DNA of 64,000 nucleotides from contig JARFXV010000347.1 of assembly GCA_031761425.1 (NCBI GenBank), positions 186,001 through 250,000 on the forward strand. Direction: 5' to 3'. This document shows, in pieces, positions 45,726 through 57,659 of the stretch. The first letter of the stretch is position 1. The number at the start of each line of letters is the position of its first letter. The translations under genes were made by a program, and so were the position numbers. Source of the DNA: Cosmopolites sordidus. Lineage: Eukaryota; Arthropoda; Insecta; Coleoptera; Curculionidae. The notes beneath the pieces are model-generated. The model searched no databases and had not been told where the DNA came from. It was given only the letters and a program-made list of their open reading frames with translations.

Positions 45726-46607
45726 ACTATGTCAGGAAAATAAAAAAAAATAAATAAAATACAAACAATCAGTTATTTTGCCAAAAGTATTTATTTTATT
45801 CAAAATGCATCTATTCCGCATCACTATACCGTTGGGCACGTTCAATCAATGCAAGCATAGATTTTTTATGTCGTTTATCGAATCTCCTTAATGATCCTCG
45901 TGACGGTTTCGTGGACAAATTATCAAAAAACGTTCATTTCATGGCCAGTTTAAGTTTCGGGAACATGAAATAGATACACGGAGATAAATCAGACAAATAC
46001 GGAGGATGTTGAAACATACAGACTTGTTTTTTTTTCGCCAAAAATTTACAAACAGCGATGGTCCTGTGAGAAACAAATCGAGCACAGACTTTCCGTGTGT
46101 TTGCAGTTGATTTTGTCACGTCTTTGGTCATATTTAATTCCACTGCTATCCATCTTACAGGCGAATTTGCATAGTAGGCGATTATTTCATGCACTTTTTT
46201 CACCAACTCATCGCGATTTTTGTTTTCTGGCCGGCCTGGCCTTAGATCAACTTCCAAAGCATCACGGCGATCCTGGAATCGGTTATAGTACTCGAACACG
46301 TGTACAGGATAAGCAATCATCACTTTCAACTTTTTTCATTAATTCAAATTTTTTGTAAATTTTTTACTAAGCTTGAAACAAAATTTTATATTAACTATTT
46401 GTTCCAACGTGTTTTTGGGACAAGCTGACAAAAAGCACTGTCACTTTAAGTGCTATAACTTGACAATCCGCTAATCGATTCTAATGATGGCAATCTCGTT
46501 TTATAGAGGAGATATACAACTTTTAGGTTATATATCCTTTCAATAGATAGCGCTAATAGTTTTCTTTAAATTAGAAAGTTTCGTTATTTTTCCGACATAC
46601 TGTGTCA
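45726..46607 (-). mobile_element. mariner deletion derivative with terminal inverted repeats
   Basis: Ends: ACACTATGTCAGGAAAATAA at 45727-45746 against the complement of the right end, ACAGTATGTCGGAAAAATAACG (about 46585-46606). On the minus strand, 46329-45934 reads FEYYNRFQDRRDALEVDLRPGRPE, VRWIAVELNMTKDVTKST, then jumps over the central catalytic core to CKFLAKKKQVCMFQHPPYLSDLSPC (the PPYSPDLxPCD block) and PKLKLAMK. The C-terminus follows in another frame. An internally deleted, probably non-autonomous copy of about 880 bp. Confidence 0.75.
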
Positions 46608-46884
46608 AAGAAAGCACGAAAGACCGACACTTTTCGTAGAAAAGTTGAACGAATTCCACATGTAAATTAATTTTTAAAATGCCATTTTTTACAAATAACA
46701 ATTATTCTGACAAATTAGTGGGTTAATACAAATATTCGATTGGTTTTTGGCGGTAAATGTTATTGGATCGCAAAACGGAACTATTATCTATTTCACATGT
46801 GTAATGTTTTGATCTAGTTTGCCTTAAGGAATTTCAGGGAGTACTTGGGAATAAATTGTGTTATTTGGTTGTGTTTTTTAAGCT

Positions 46885-47400
46885 TTAAAAACGACAGAAA
46901 ATAATGTTTCCCAGACGCAAAAGAAAATTTGTGTTGTGTACGGTGAGGGTACCGTTACAAATAGGTTCGTGAAAACAAGTTTAATCTTGACACAGTTTAA
47001 TCAGAACACCACATTCTGAACAACCGGCCGAAGCTTATGGCAATGAAATATTAGCGCTAATTAAAAGTGATAAGCATAGAATACTTCGGGACATCGGAGA
47101 AATTCTTGGAATAAATCTGTCAACACTGTTAAGGTGATAGTCAACTTGAAATCGATAGCAAGGCTGATGTAAAAGTGCAGCATGAGTTAGCGAAGAAAAA
47201 TGTGATTGGTCGAATTTCTGCTTCCGATCACCTATTGTAACACAACAAAATCAATCCATTTTAAAAGCGGATAGTTACAGGTGATGGAAATTGGATTATC
47301 TATAATATTAATATGAGAACTATACTCTGTCCGTGTTGTCTCATCAATAGTGATTGTGCTATAGGCCTGGTTTCATCAACGTGCTCCATCATATCTGATG
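46885..47400 (+). pseudogene. mariner transposase, N-terminal and first catalytic part, decayed
   Basis: KICVVYGEGTVTNRF-like text at 46925-46970 in mixed frames, then HKRNTSGHRRNSWNKSVNTV (degenerate HTH), a segment corresponding to ISASDHLL, and around 47270 KRIVTGDGNWII in place of the IVTGDEKWI motif. Sub-family as 38565-38760. Multiple frameshifts. Confidence 0.65.
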
Positions 47401-47649
47401 AGTTTTAGTTATTGAGTCAAATTGTCTCATCCTTCCAATAACGTAGGCTAGGCCAAGTCTGACAGACTGACTTATTGCCTTGCTAGAAGGAGTTTACCTA
47501 AAAATAATATGTATGAATTAATTTATAAAAAGCCCTTCCTTGCATTTTTATTTGGGTGCTTAAATTTTGTTGAGATTCATTGGTATGTACTTTTTATTAT
47601 AATAAAAATACAATAAAACGTAGGTAATAATTCAACTTCTTAAATAAAA

Positions 47650-48925
47650 TTATAAACCGTAGTTATTTAACTTTCAGGTATTGTGGATAACCAAGGATTA
47701 AAACGCTACTACAACAATGCGGAAATTACAAAAATAAATGACGAAATTTTGGATGAAAAAATTGATTTTAACTCCGATGAAGAAAATGATGAATGGCACC
47801 CAGGATCGGAAGAGGAGGGCGGAAACTCCGAGATGGAAGATTCTGAGAGGGACAGTTCTCACAGGCTCAGAAATTAATTTAGATAATGAAGTTGAAGTGT
47901 GACCTAAAATACTTGAAAAGGAGTTGGATTTGGCTATCAAAAATTATTTCACAATTTTTGATAGCCAAATCCATATCATAGCCAAATCCAAATCCAAATC
48001 ATAGGTATAAAAAGAGAACCAGTTAAAAAATGCGTCGAAAAATAATGGAAGTTTAAGGAAAAGAAAGAAAAGTGACAAGAATAATAAGCTTGATGAGAAT
48101 AGCTTTTTAATAACACCTGATAATGTCACACTACATGGAAAAAATACTTAACATCCTTTTAATAGAAAACTAATCCAATAGAAATTGGCAATGGTAAAAT
48201 TGCTGGAAAAAATATTGAGCACATTACGCCTGGACCGGTTAGAGAAGCAAACCATGTAATTGATACAGTTGACTGCTTCTCTTTATTTATAACAGATGAA
48301 ATGATACACTTATTATTAAATATACAACTGAATAAATTGGACGAAATATCTCGAACTACAAGAAAATAAACGACAAGACGTTTTCTGATATTCAATTTGC
48401 TGAAATAAAGACCTTAGTAGGTTTGTTTATTTGTTCAACAGCAAAAAAACATAATCATTTACCGACTGCTTTATTATTCAACCCGTCCCAATTGGTACCG
48501 CTCGGAAATTGGTACAACGCGGAAATTGGTACCGCTCCAGTATATCTATAAAAATATTTGAATTTTTAGTACGTTGCCTAAGATTTGATTCAAGAGATTC
48601 AAGAGAGGAGAGAAGAAAGAACGAAAGCAGGTGATAGGCTGGCGCCAATTAATAAAATATGGAAATTGTTTTTGAATAATTACGCGGGAAAAGTCACAGC
48701 ACCCGTTAGAAATTCTTCACAGTTTACTTCTATACATCTGATTTTTAAATTATTAGCTGATGGATTAACTACTGTCGGAACGGTCAGAAAAATAATAAAA
48801 TATGGAAAAAGAATTACCATTTACCATGAATACAAATTTTCAACATAGGAAAATTGGATCTTCAATGTTTTTATACCGTCGAGATATGACTGCAGTATTA
48901 TACAAAACCAATGCATGCAAGATGG
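47650..48925 (+). pseudogene. piggyBac-like transposase, N-terminal part (part 1)
   Basis: ORF 47683-47877 is very acidic (EILDEKIDFNSDEENDEWHPGSEEE), the usual piggyBac N-terminus. Further on: REANHVIDT (48243), SLFITDEMIHLLL, FAEIKTLVGLFICS-like, LFNPSQLVP, IFEFLVRCLRFDSRDS (48560), ERTKAGDRLAPINKIWKLFLNNY, then after a deletion ADGLTTVGTVRK. It is interrupted at TA 48926-48927 by a pogo-like element; the rest is at 51275-51770. It contains a small tandem repeat at 48488-48538. Confidence 0.8.
48488..48538 (+). repeat. Three-unit minisatellite inside piggyBac
   Basis: Three units of AATTGGTACCGCTCGGA type (periods 17-18 bp: AATTGGTACCGCTCGG, AATTGGTACAACGCGG, AATTGGTACCGCTCC). They sit within the transposase coding region, just before the FEFLVRCLRF block, and alter the local frame. 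Confidence 0.7.
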
Positions 48926-48927
48926 TA

Positions 48928-51272
48928 GGAGAGACCAGGTATTAAAGTAACACGGGATGAACGTAACAAATGAGTTTCTGAACGAAATATGTTAGCTGCA
49001 CTGGTGGCTGTATTACCGATGTACGCCATTTTGAATCCTCCAATACCCCAGTTGCGCTGACGGCGCTATGCGGTGAGGTTGTGGACGTAGCGAGTCGGTG
49101 CCACAAAAATACCTCCAAGTCAAGTATCAGTAAAATAGCATAACTATTCGTCTTTTTATTTTCGCATTCGAAATGGTATCTTTCTAACGGATTTTTAGGT
49201 TATAGGCATGGGTTTGTCATATTCGGGAAAATTTAAAGGTAGGTATGAAAGTAACAGTTTGTTACTTTCATCTCATTATGATCGTAATATCTCAAAACAT
49301 ATTTTATTGTGTTTTTTTTTTTGTATTTCAAAATAATAAAGATTTATTTTCTTATTCCAGAATGCCTAATATACATAAATAAACGGCCATTAGAGGTTTA
49401 GTTACTACAGAAATAATGGATTTGACTGCAGAAGAAATACTTCTTAGAAAAGTACCATTTCGAGACGCTGCGAATTCATATCAGCTATGTCATGTAACAT
49501 TATATAGATATATCCAAAAAAAGAAAAAATGCTTGAAGAAGGTTCGACAAGACTTCCAAATGTAGGCTACGTATCGAAAAGAACAGTTTTTACTGATGAG
49601 GAAGAAAAAATACTGGCCGAGTATTTACTCCATTAATTACGAATTAAGAACCAAAGTACGAAAGCTAGCATTTCAATTAGCAATTAAATATAATAAAGAA
49701 ATTTCCAGCTCATGGAGTGCAAGACCATTTAAAAAAAATAAGTGCATTCTTCTTTTATACAGTCACAGTTCCCATATAGCACTGAAAAATATTGACTTAC
49801 GTAGAGATTGTGGCATTGTCCTTTTGAATTTTCCACCACACTGCACACACAAAATGCAGTGTATGATCGAAGTGTATTTGGGTCTCTGAAAAAGGCCGTC
49901 AATCCATGCTGTAACAACTGGATGAGATCAAACCCTCTGAAACTTATGACTATATTACGACGACGACCACGAAATTATAGCCCGAGACTCTTTTCCCATC
50001 GCCGTAACACCGCCAAATATATAGGCGGGTTTTGCTTGTACAGGGATATGGCCCATGAATACACGAGTATTTACAAACTCGTCGACTTCTTGCCCAGCTC
50101 CGTCACTGATCGACAGTTAGAAGATGTTGCAGTTCCACTACCAGACCCGATTCCGCCAACAAGTCGTCAGATTGATATAATGCCCTTTTCATCATCATCA
50201 AGCATGCAAACAATTTCCACTGTGTGTAATTTACGCTAATCAACACCTTTAGTAGAAACACCACCATTGGTAGCTTCACCGGCTCAGCTAGCTTCACCAT
50301 TAATTCCAAGAACCCCTCCTGAATTAACTTTGTCACCAGTAATGGCCTAGCCATCAATAACTATTTCGGAATTAGATGTGGCTATTTCTCTACCTCTTCA
50401 AGAAGTGTTCAGGGCGTCACGATGACATCGTTGAGCCCCTATAAAGTTAAACCCCTACTGCAAGACCCAGGAAAAATAATGGAAAGGAAAGGAAAGGCAG
50501 AAAACCAGCACTAATGACTAATACTTCAAACAAGTTTGAAATTCAAGAACAAAACGAAAGAAAGCTTAAAGCTAAAGAAGTTAAGAAACCCATTTTGCAG
50601 ACTGCTAAAGAGACAAAAAAGCCAAGGGCTTTAGTTGTTAAGGAAATTATAAAAAAAGAAAATAAAACAAAAGAAGGAAAAAGATGCTAAAATAACTAAG
50701 GATAGTGATAATTCAGACAGCGAAGATTGCTTCTGTTTAGTTTGTATAGAATCCTTTTCAAACAGCAGGTCAAATGCAAACTGGGTACAATGCCTAGAGT
50801 GTCAGCTGTGGGCTCATGTAGACTGCACTAATAATGAAATAAGTTATGTGGGCCATAATTGTTTGTGTGATTGAGATTTCATTTTTAAATAATGTTGATT
50901 ATTTTAGACAATTGTTATGTTTCCTAGAAATGTTAAATTTTTTTGATAATTGTGATACTAATGTAAAACCTAAAAAGTAATTTATAAATAAATATGTTGA
51001 CTATGGAAGTTATTTTGTTTTTATTTACAATGATACAACCATACTCTTACACTGTTAGAACTAACCCTAGGGATAGGGATGGTTGTAGCAAATTCCACTT
51101 TTTTGATGTGGTTGTTTTTCTTAAAATCTTTAATATCAGTTGAATTTAAGCTGGTGTTAAAAGATAGGTGAAAGACCAATCCATTATGTGTACTGATTTG
51201 AATTTTGATATTCAAAAAGCTCTGTGAGATATGAGAAAATTGAAAATTGTTACGTTCATACTTGGTCTCCCC
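48928..51272 (+). mobile_element. pogo-like DNA transposon with PHD-like finger
   Basis: A 2345-bp element flanked by TA (48926-48927 and 51273-51274). Ends are GGAGAGACCAGGTATTAAAGTAAC and complement GGGGAGACCAAGTATGAACGTAAC. It codes, in broken frames, MPNI then AIRGLVTTEIM, AEEILLRKVPFRDAANSYQL (psq-type HTH), LRTKVRKLAFQLAIKYN, YSHSSHIALKNIDL (DNHSSH position, catalytic Asp lost), VLLNFPPHCTHKMQ, ADFLPSSVTDRQLED, and a C-terminal SEDCFCLVCIESFSNS, WVQCLECQLWAHVDCT, GHNCLCD (50725-50872). That last part is a complete-looking PHD-type Cys4-His-Cys3 finger. Same family as 23238-24919. Confidence 0.85.
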
Positions 51273-51274
51273 TA

Positions 51275-51770
51275 TGCTTAATTTCCTTCAAGTATGACCA
51301 ACCTGATCTACAGCCATTTAGCAACAAGCCATTTATAATTCATACATTTAACTCAACGAAAGGTGGTGTAGATTTACTGGACCAACTATGTTCAAATATG
51401 AACTGTAGCAAGAAAATACAACTATAGCCACTATGCTTTTTCAACAATATCTTAAACATTTTCTGCGTGAATGCATACAAACATAATTTCCATAGGATTT
51501 AGAACAATGTCAAAGACAATAATTTGTCATCGAAAGAAATGTCCCGCTTGGATTTTATGCTAAAATTAACACAACAGCCCAATGTAGGGCGACAAGAAGG
51601 ACCAGAAAAACAACAACAACAATAAGAGCAAAAGTATTGTACTTTTGGTCAGAGTGCTAAGCGTAGATATTGTTTCGTAAATTGTAAAAAGTGCAAAAAA
51701 CCCATTTGTGGTGAATATCAAATACGAGTGTCTCTAGACTACTCAGAATGAATTAAAAAAGTTTTATTAT
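51275..51770 (+). pseudogene. piggyBac-like transposase, C-terminal part (part 2)
   Basis: FIIHTFNSTKGGVDLLDQL (51335-51391; the NSTKGGVD block), CSNMNCSKKI, then LCFFNNILNIFCVNAYK, and the Cys-rich end KRRYCFVNCKKCKKPICGEY (51660-51715). It continues part 1 across the pogo-like insertion. Confidence 0.85.
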
Positions 51771-51889
51771 AACTGCTAAAAAAAATATATTGTTTTAGAT
51801 TATTTTTGTTTGTGAAAGTAATGTAGGAATTACCGAGCCAACATTGTTACGAGGGTCGTTAATAAGTTCTTAGAAAAAGATTGAAAAAT

Positions 51890-52772
51890 AAATTATTTAA
51901 AGCAGATTTTTTTTATTTTTCAACATAATCTTTTAGGCCTATAACTTTTCCAAGCTTTTCTCCAGTTTTTTTAAGCCGTCTAACAGTAAGATTTCGAAAA
52001 GTCCTCAAAATAGGCATCTGTTTGGGTAATGACCTGCTCGTACAATGTGAACCGTTGTCCGCTGAGCCATTTTTTTAAGTTCGGAAATCAAAAAGTCACT
52101 GGAGGCCAAATCCGGTGAATACGTGAGATATTGTAATAATTTGAATTTTAATTCCATGATTTTGGCCATTAAAACTGTACAGGTGTGCACCCGTGCATTG
52201 TCTTGATGGAAAATGATATTTTTCATTTTCAAATGATTGAAACGATTTTTCTTGATTTCTTCGCTCAATCGGTGTAATAACGACGAATAATACTCTTCAG
52301 TTGTTATTTTTCGTTTTTCCAACTAATCGGTGGATTGCGACAAAAAAGCGCCAAAACAGCCTCAGAGTCAACCACACAATTGCGTTTATTCGCCACCGAG
52401 AGCAAACGCGGCACTCATCTTGCCGATTTTTTTTTTTACTCCCATTTTTTTGTGCAAAATAGAAAATACTGTACCTTTCGATAAATCTGTGGGTTCAACT
52501 ATTTCATGCAGTTTGATTAGTCAATCACTTAAAATCATGTCGTGGATGTTGTGAATCATTTCTGGAGAAGTCACTTCCTCTGGACGTTCCGAACGATGTT
52601 CAACTTTTGTGGATGTACGGCCACGTTTAAACTCATTTACCCAAGTGTGAACGGTTGCAAACACAGGAGCAGATGTGCCATGAACTTCGTTCAACTCAGC
52701 TTTGATCTCTTTCGGTGTTAAACATTTTAAATTTAGGTGTTTAATCACAACTCGAAACTCCCTGTTTTCCAT
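51890..52772 (-). pseudogene. mariner transposase, near full length
   Basis: From ATG 52772: MENREFRVVIKHLNLKCLTPKEI, EVHGTSAPVFATVHTWVNEFKRGRTS (HTH pair), EMIHNIHDMILSD. After a break: LHEIVEP, GTVFSILHKKMG. ORF 52322-52005: MEKRKITTEEYYSSLLHRL, IIFHQDNARVHTC (second Asp, HQDNAR), YLTYSPDLASSDFLI (third Asp), and GLKKLEKSLEKL at the end. The first-Asp region is degraded near 52430. One of the better preserved mariners here, but broken. Confidence 0.8.
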
Positions 52773-53079
52773 TTTTCTAAAAAAATGAACAAAAAGTTTA
52801 AAAAAAAAAAAGTCTAAAAAAAACTTTAGACTTTTTAAAAAGTCTAAAAAAAAACAAAAGTTTCTTGCTTCAATCGACAATAAAAATGAAACCATATGAT
52901 GCATATAACTGAGACTTTGACAACTATCTGGTAAATAATGATACTTTCTAAGACAAACCATTTCCGATGCTACGAGTACCGGTATATATTCCTATATGAT
53001 ATTTTTTGATCTTAAAGAACAGCTTTTCTTTTAGTTATATGTTTTCTGTATTTATATGTTTGTTTATTATTCATTTCAT

Positions 53080-53490
53080 GCACATTTTAAAAGCCCGCAG
53101 TCAAACTGATCCATCGCTTCCATTAAAGGGACATTGTGCAACGCTTCCCTAATCGACTAGAAACAGCCTGAATGAACCACCAAAGAGGGCATTGCGTTCC
53201 ATCAAGACAATGCTAGACCACACCTGTCTTTGGCCATTCAACATAAACAACGGCATTCTCCCGTCTGACTTTTTAGATATCTTCGAAATAGCTTCGTAAA
53301 AGCATGATAACAGATGAGAAAAACTATGCTTTCTTGGAAAAGTGGAAAAATCACCTGGATTAGTTATTTAGCCAGAAACTTTAGAACTTCAGATATGTAG
53401 AAAGGTCATCGAACAGAACGGCACATTGGCACTACTCTATTGATTAAATATAATGTTTAAAAAATAAAATGTTTATCTCAATAAAAATAT
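53080..53490 (+). pseudogene. mariner transposase, C-terminal fragment
   Basis: NEPPKRALRSIKTMLDHTCLW (NRKGIVFHQDNARPHxSLA in a shifted frame: GIAFHQDNARPHLSLAIQH can be read through), LPSDFLDIF and a degraded end with KVIEQNG. A pogo-like element follows at TA 53498. Confidence 0.6.
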
Positions 53491-53499
53491 CTACGAGTA

Positions 53500-56400
53500 A
53501 GGTACAGGCACCAACGATGGCCCAGTGTCTAACATGGCCCACATTAAAAAAAAACGACTTTGAATATTCTTAATTCATTTAAATTTCGCGCGAAGACGCG
53601 TTTATACTCATAGACAAAAATGTAAGCCTACGCCAAGGTCAGCACGTCGCTATTTTAAAATTTTCGACCAGTATGTTATTAACGTGCCGGCTATACAGCC
53701 TTTTATAACTTCTCTCGTCCGATTTTTTTTATTTTCTCTCAAAAAACGGATAGTTTCGATTTGTTTTTGAGCAGTGGTTCGCTTTAACAACTATATATGT
53801 CTCCAATTTAGAGGTAAGTACCATTAAATATTGTATTTTTTTTCAAAATCGATATTTCTTGTGTGACTGCAAAATATTCTATGATGGCCCTTAGTGTGGT
53901 TACTTAAGATGGTCCGGGTCTTATTAGGACTATTAAAACTAACATTTCTTTTTTCATGCTGAAATAAAAAGTTGTAATTTATAATTTATTATAACATAAT
54001 TATTACATAAGGTAAATATACGTTCAATTATATATTTTTTTGCCTCAGTTAAAATGGAGCCACCTGTCAAGAAGAAGAGGGGTACATGGACAGAGAATCA
54101 GCTTCGACTAGTTCTCGATGCTGTTAACAGCCTTCAATTGTCACAGACAGCAGCTGCAGCAAGGTACAGTATTCCACGAAGAACTGTAGGAAAACATTTA
54201 AAATTTGGAAGCGATAAATAGGTTACTGGTCGGCTAGCAACTTTAACCGAATCAGAAGAAAAGCAATTGATGAAAAGAATACATAAGCTCGCTAAAATTG
54301 GCATCCCTTTACGACCTAAACTCGTTTGAAAGCAAGCGTATGAAGTTTGTATGGAAAATGGAATAGAAAACAGGTTCAATGATAAAAGAAGCACTACAGG
54401 GAAAAGATGGCTTAAGAGTTTTTTCAAATGAAATCCTGATGTTTCTATTCGCAAGGCTCAATTTATGAATCCCGCGAGGACACAGAAATTAAATAAGGTC
54501 TGGATATCTCGTTGATGAACTGGATATCTCCAATCATCCAGAGCGTCTGTACAACATTGACGAGAAAGATTGTCGACTTACATTGCACCATCAGCAGAAA
54601 GTTCTAGCTCCAAAGGGCTCCAAACGAGTAAATTTTATTACTCAGGAACATACAAGAGAGCAGAGAATATTACAATTGGCATATGTGTCAATGCAACTGG
54701 TAACTCCATACCGCCTATGATAATTTTTAAAGGACAAATAAACCCGTCCTGAATGTAGTGATAACTTATCAGCTGGAAGCCTTGTAAAAATGGCTCCGAA
54801 TGGAAGCATGACAACCGAGCTGTTTGTTGACTTTATACATTTAACATTTTAACATTAGCATTTAACATTTAGCTATATATAAATCCCCTGGACAATGTTT
54901 ATTAATTTTTGATGGTGCTGCTTCTCAGTTGCTGCTTCTCACTTGAGTCTCCAGATTGTAGATGCAGCAGAAGAAAATAATATAATATTGTACTGTTTAC
55001 CGTCAAACACAACGCATGAATTGTAACCGCTCGATAAATCGGTAAATAAATCTTACGAGCATCACTGGGACGAAGAAGTATTATTATTTTCATATCAGCC
55101 AGAAAAAAAAAACTAAGACAAGATTCAACAAAATATTTTCAAAAGTCTGGCCCAAATGTGTAACACCGACGAATATAATTAATGGGTTCAGAGCAACAGG
55201 ACTTTAAACTTTTGATCCAGACGTCATACCAGAAGAAGTATATGCTCCATCATTGTTGGCATATAAACCTTCTCCAAATGTAGAGGTACAACAACGTAAA
55301 ATTGACATTGACACTGACGTTACTGACTGCGAGGAAAATGACAACTCGAGAACATCACCTTCTGTATTGGCCCAAGAAGCTCGAAATACATCACCAAAAC
55401 CTGTTCATTGAGAAATTGATGGAAGTATCATTTCACAGACTCGATCTCCTAAGTTAGTTGACTACAGTCCTTCATCAGACTCCGTTCTCGAAGACCAGTC
55501 AATAATAAGGAATTTATAATATCAATCGCCAATTTGTTCTACTTCTGGTACTTCAAATAATGTCTTTCGCCGATATCTGATACATTCTTCGAGAGAAGAA
55601 TCTGACGATGATGATGAACTTTATGATATTCAAAATTATATGACATTTCCAGCAAAGAGAAAGAAGTGTAATATTTATTTGTCATCGTCGTCTGAAATAG
55701 AGCAAGAAAATATTTACCCATTACTGAAAGTCAAATCTTGTGCTAACAAGTGACGTGAACAAAATACTTTTGAATCTGAAGATGATATTCCATTGTTAAA
55801 ATTGAAAAACCCTTCTTTACGCAACAAAACATTTCATGACTTGATTCCGACTCCAAAGTTTGAAAAAGTTATAAACAAACCGAGACGTAAACTAGACGTA
55901 TTCAACGTTACTACATACAAGCCCAAAGATACCAAAGATAATAAAAAAATAAGTAAAACCAAATGTAGCGTTTAAGTTAAACGGTTGAGTAAAGTAAAAG
56001 AAAAGCCAAAACGAAGTAGAAGAAGACTGGGACGTAATACTAATAAAAAGACTGATAAGACACTTAGAAAAGAAGGAAGAATATCTAGTGAGACACAAAA
56101 AAAAAAACAAAGTACAAAAAACGAAGACAAGTAGTAGTAAAGCGGAATAGTAAAACAGCTAGCGATGAATTATGGTATTGCCAAGCTTGCAAGACAGAAC
56201 GTGTTGCTGATATGCGACAATGCAAAATTTGTCAGACTTGGTATCACGAAGAACGTGTGGGCTTAACTAAAGAAGACGAAGAGCAATTTACGTGCCCAGG
56301 TTGCAACTAAACTTATGAAAAACAGAGGGGAAATAATTTAGATTAATAAGGGTAGTTTTTCATAGACGAAGATTTGTTAATTTTTATCTTGTTAAATAAA

Positions 56401-57356
56401 ATTGAAAAAATATTTTCTACATTTGATATTTAGTTGATTTTTAGCTCTCTTTTCTTTAGTTTATTTAGTTTACTTCGTTTGTTTACTTTTATTATTTTTA
56501 TAAAACGATAGATAGCTACCTACGCCCAGTTGTTATCATTGAACATTTTTATAGTAACTTCATAATTATAGTTGTTTGTTTTGAGATCTCTAAACCTGTT
56601 GTCCCTTTTATTAAGCAGAAGAGCCCATTTTAAATTTGTTTAAATACTTTGTTTTCATTTACAATAGTATCTTTATTTTTGAAGTTAAGTGTGATTTACG
56701 GCACAGATGACATACACTTTTCGTTTATTTAATTACTTTCGAAATTATTTACTAGTCTTCTTACGTATATCAATAATGTAAAGTTGATGTATGAGAACAA
56801 TTACCGTCTTTAATTAGGTAATACTGGAGAAGTACAATTAATTTTTTTTCATAGATCTAAGATGACCCAACAGAATTTGGTCATGAAAATCTGAAAAGTC
56901 TGAAAAAGTGATTTTTTCTTATGTTCCTATTAGAAATTTATGTGCATAATTGTTAAAAATAAAAATAACTTTATTTTTAAAGGTAGTTTTAATTTTTAGA
57001 TAGCCCAGGCGCCATTTTTTCATTAATGATTAAAATGAGTAGCCAATAAATTATCTTTAGTCATTTTATATAATATTATAATATAAGATAAATATAAAAG
57101 GTTAAATTTTATGTAATTATACACACGTAAAAACTGGACTTTCTTATGAAATCGGGTATCTAACATGGCCCAACGCAGACCTTTTTAAAAATTATTTTTT
57201 CGCATTAAATTATATAAAATAATGAAATTTTGTTGTAAATATAGAAAACTAAAATATATTAATGAATCAAAACCACAAGAGTGTATTCAAATAAATGGAA
57301 ATTGCTTAATTTATTAAGGTTTTGCAAAAAGTGGGCCTTATAAGGTTCCTGTACCT
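53500..57356 (+). mobile_element. pogo-like DNA transposon, second family, with PHD-like finger
   Basis: A 3857-bp element flanked by TA (53498-53499 and 57357-57358), ends AGGTACAGGCACC and complement AGGTACAGGAACC. Coding from ATG 54053: EPPVKKKRGTWTENQLRLVLDAVN, LSQTAAAARYSIPRRTVGKHLK (psq HTH), EEKQLMKRIHKLAKIGIPLRPK, TTGKRWLKSFFK, PDVSIRKAQFMNPAR, then broken blocks YNIDEKD (NxDExG position), GICVNATGNSIPPMIIFKGQ, FDGAASQL (catalytic DGxxSH position), LYCLPSNTTHEL.PLDKSV, and a C-terminal WYCQACKTERVADMRQCKICQ, WYHEERVG, FTCPGC (56172-56309). At least ten stops or frameshifts. The subterminal regions hold repeated ATGGCCCA-like words. Confidence 0.85.
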
Positions 57357-57358
57357 TA

Positions 57359-57655
57359 TCTTCTAAATTGATCGTCCATAGTTCAAAACAACAACTTGCT
57401 GTTGAAAAAAACCCTACATAAAAACAAATCTATTAAAAAAACAAAGGTCGCGAATTCAGTTATGTAGTTAAGTGGAATACTTGTTATTATTTATGCAATA
57501 TGAAATCTGTTATCGTAATTAATATAGCAATTCCTATTTCGAAAATATCCGAATCATTATCATTTCAAGTACTTCAATAAGCAAATTTTTGTTGGGATTT
57601 TGTTTAAATGTAAATCTTAATTAGTTAAATATTCTGCATATTCTTTGTTGATCAA
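57359..57655. other. Unassigned AT-rich stretch
   Basis: Nothing recognised. Confidence 0.5.
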
Positions 57656-57659
57656 TTTT

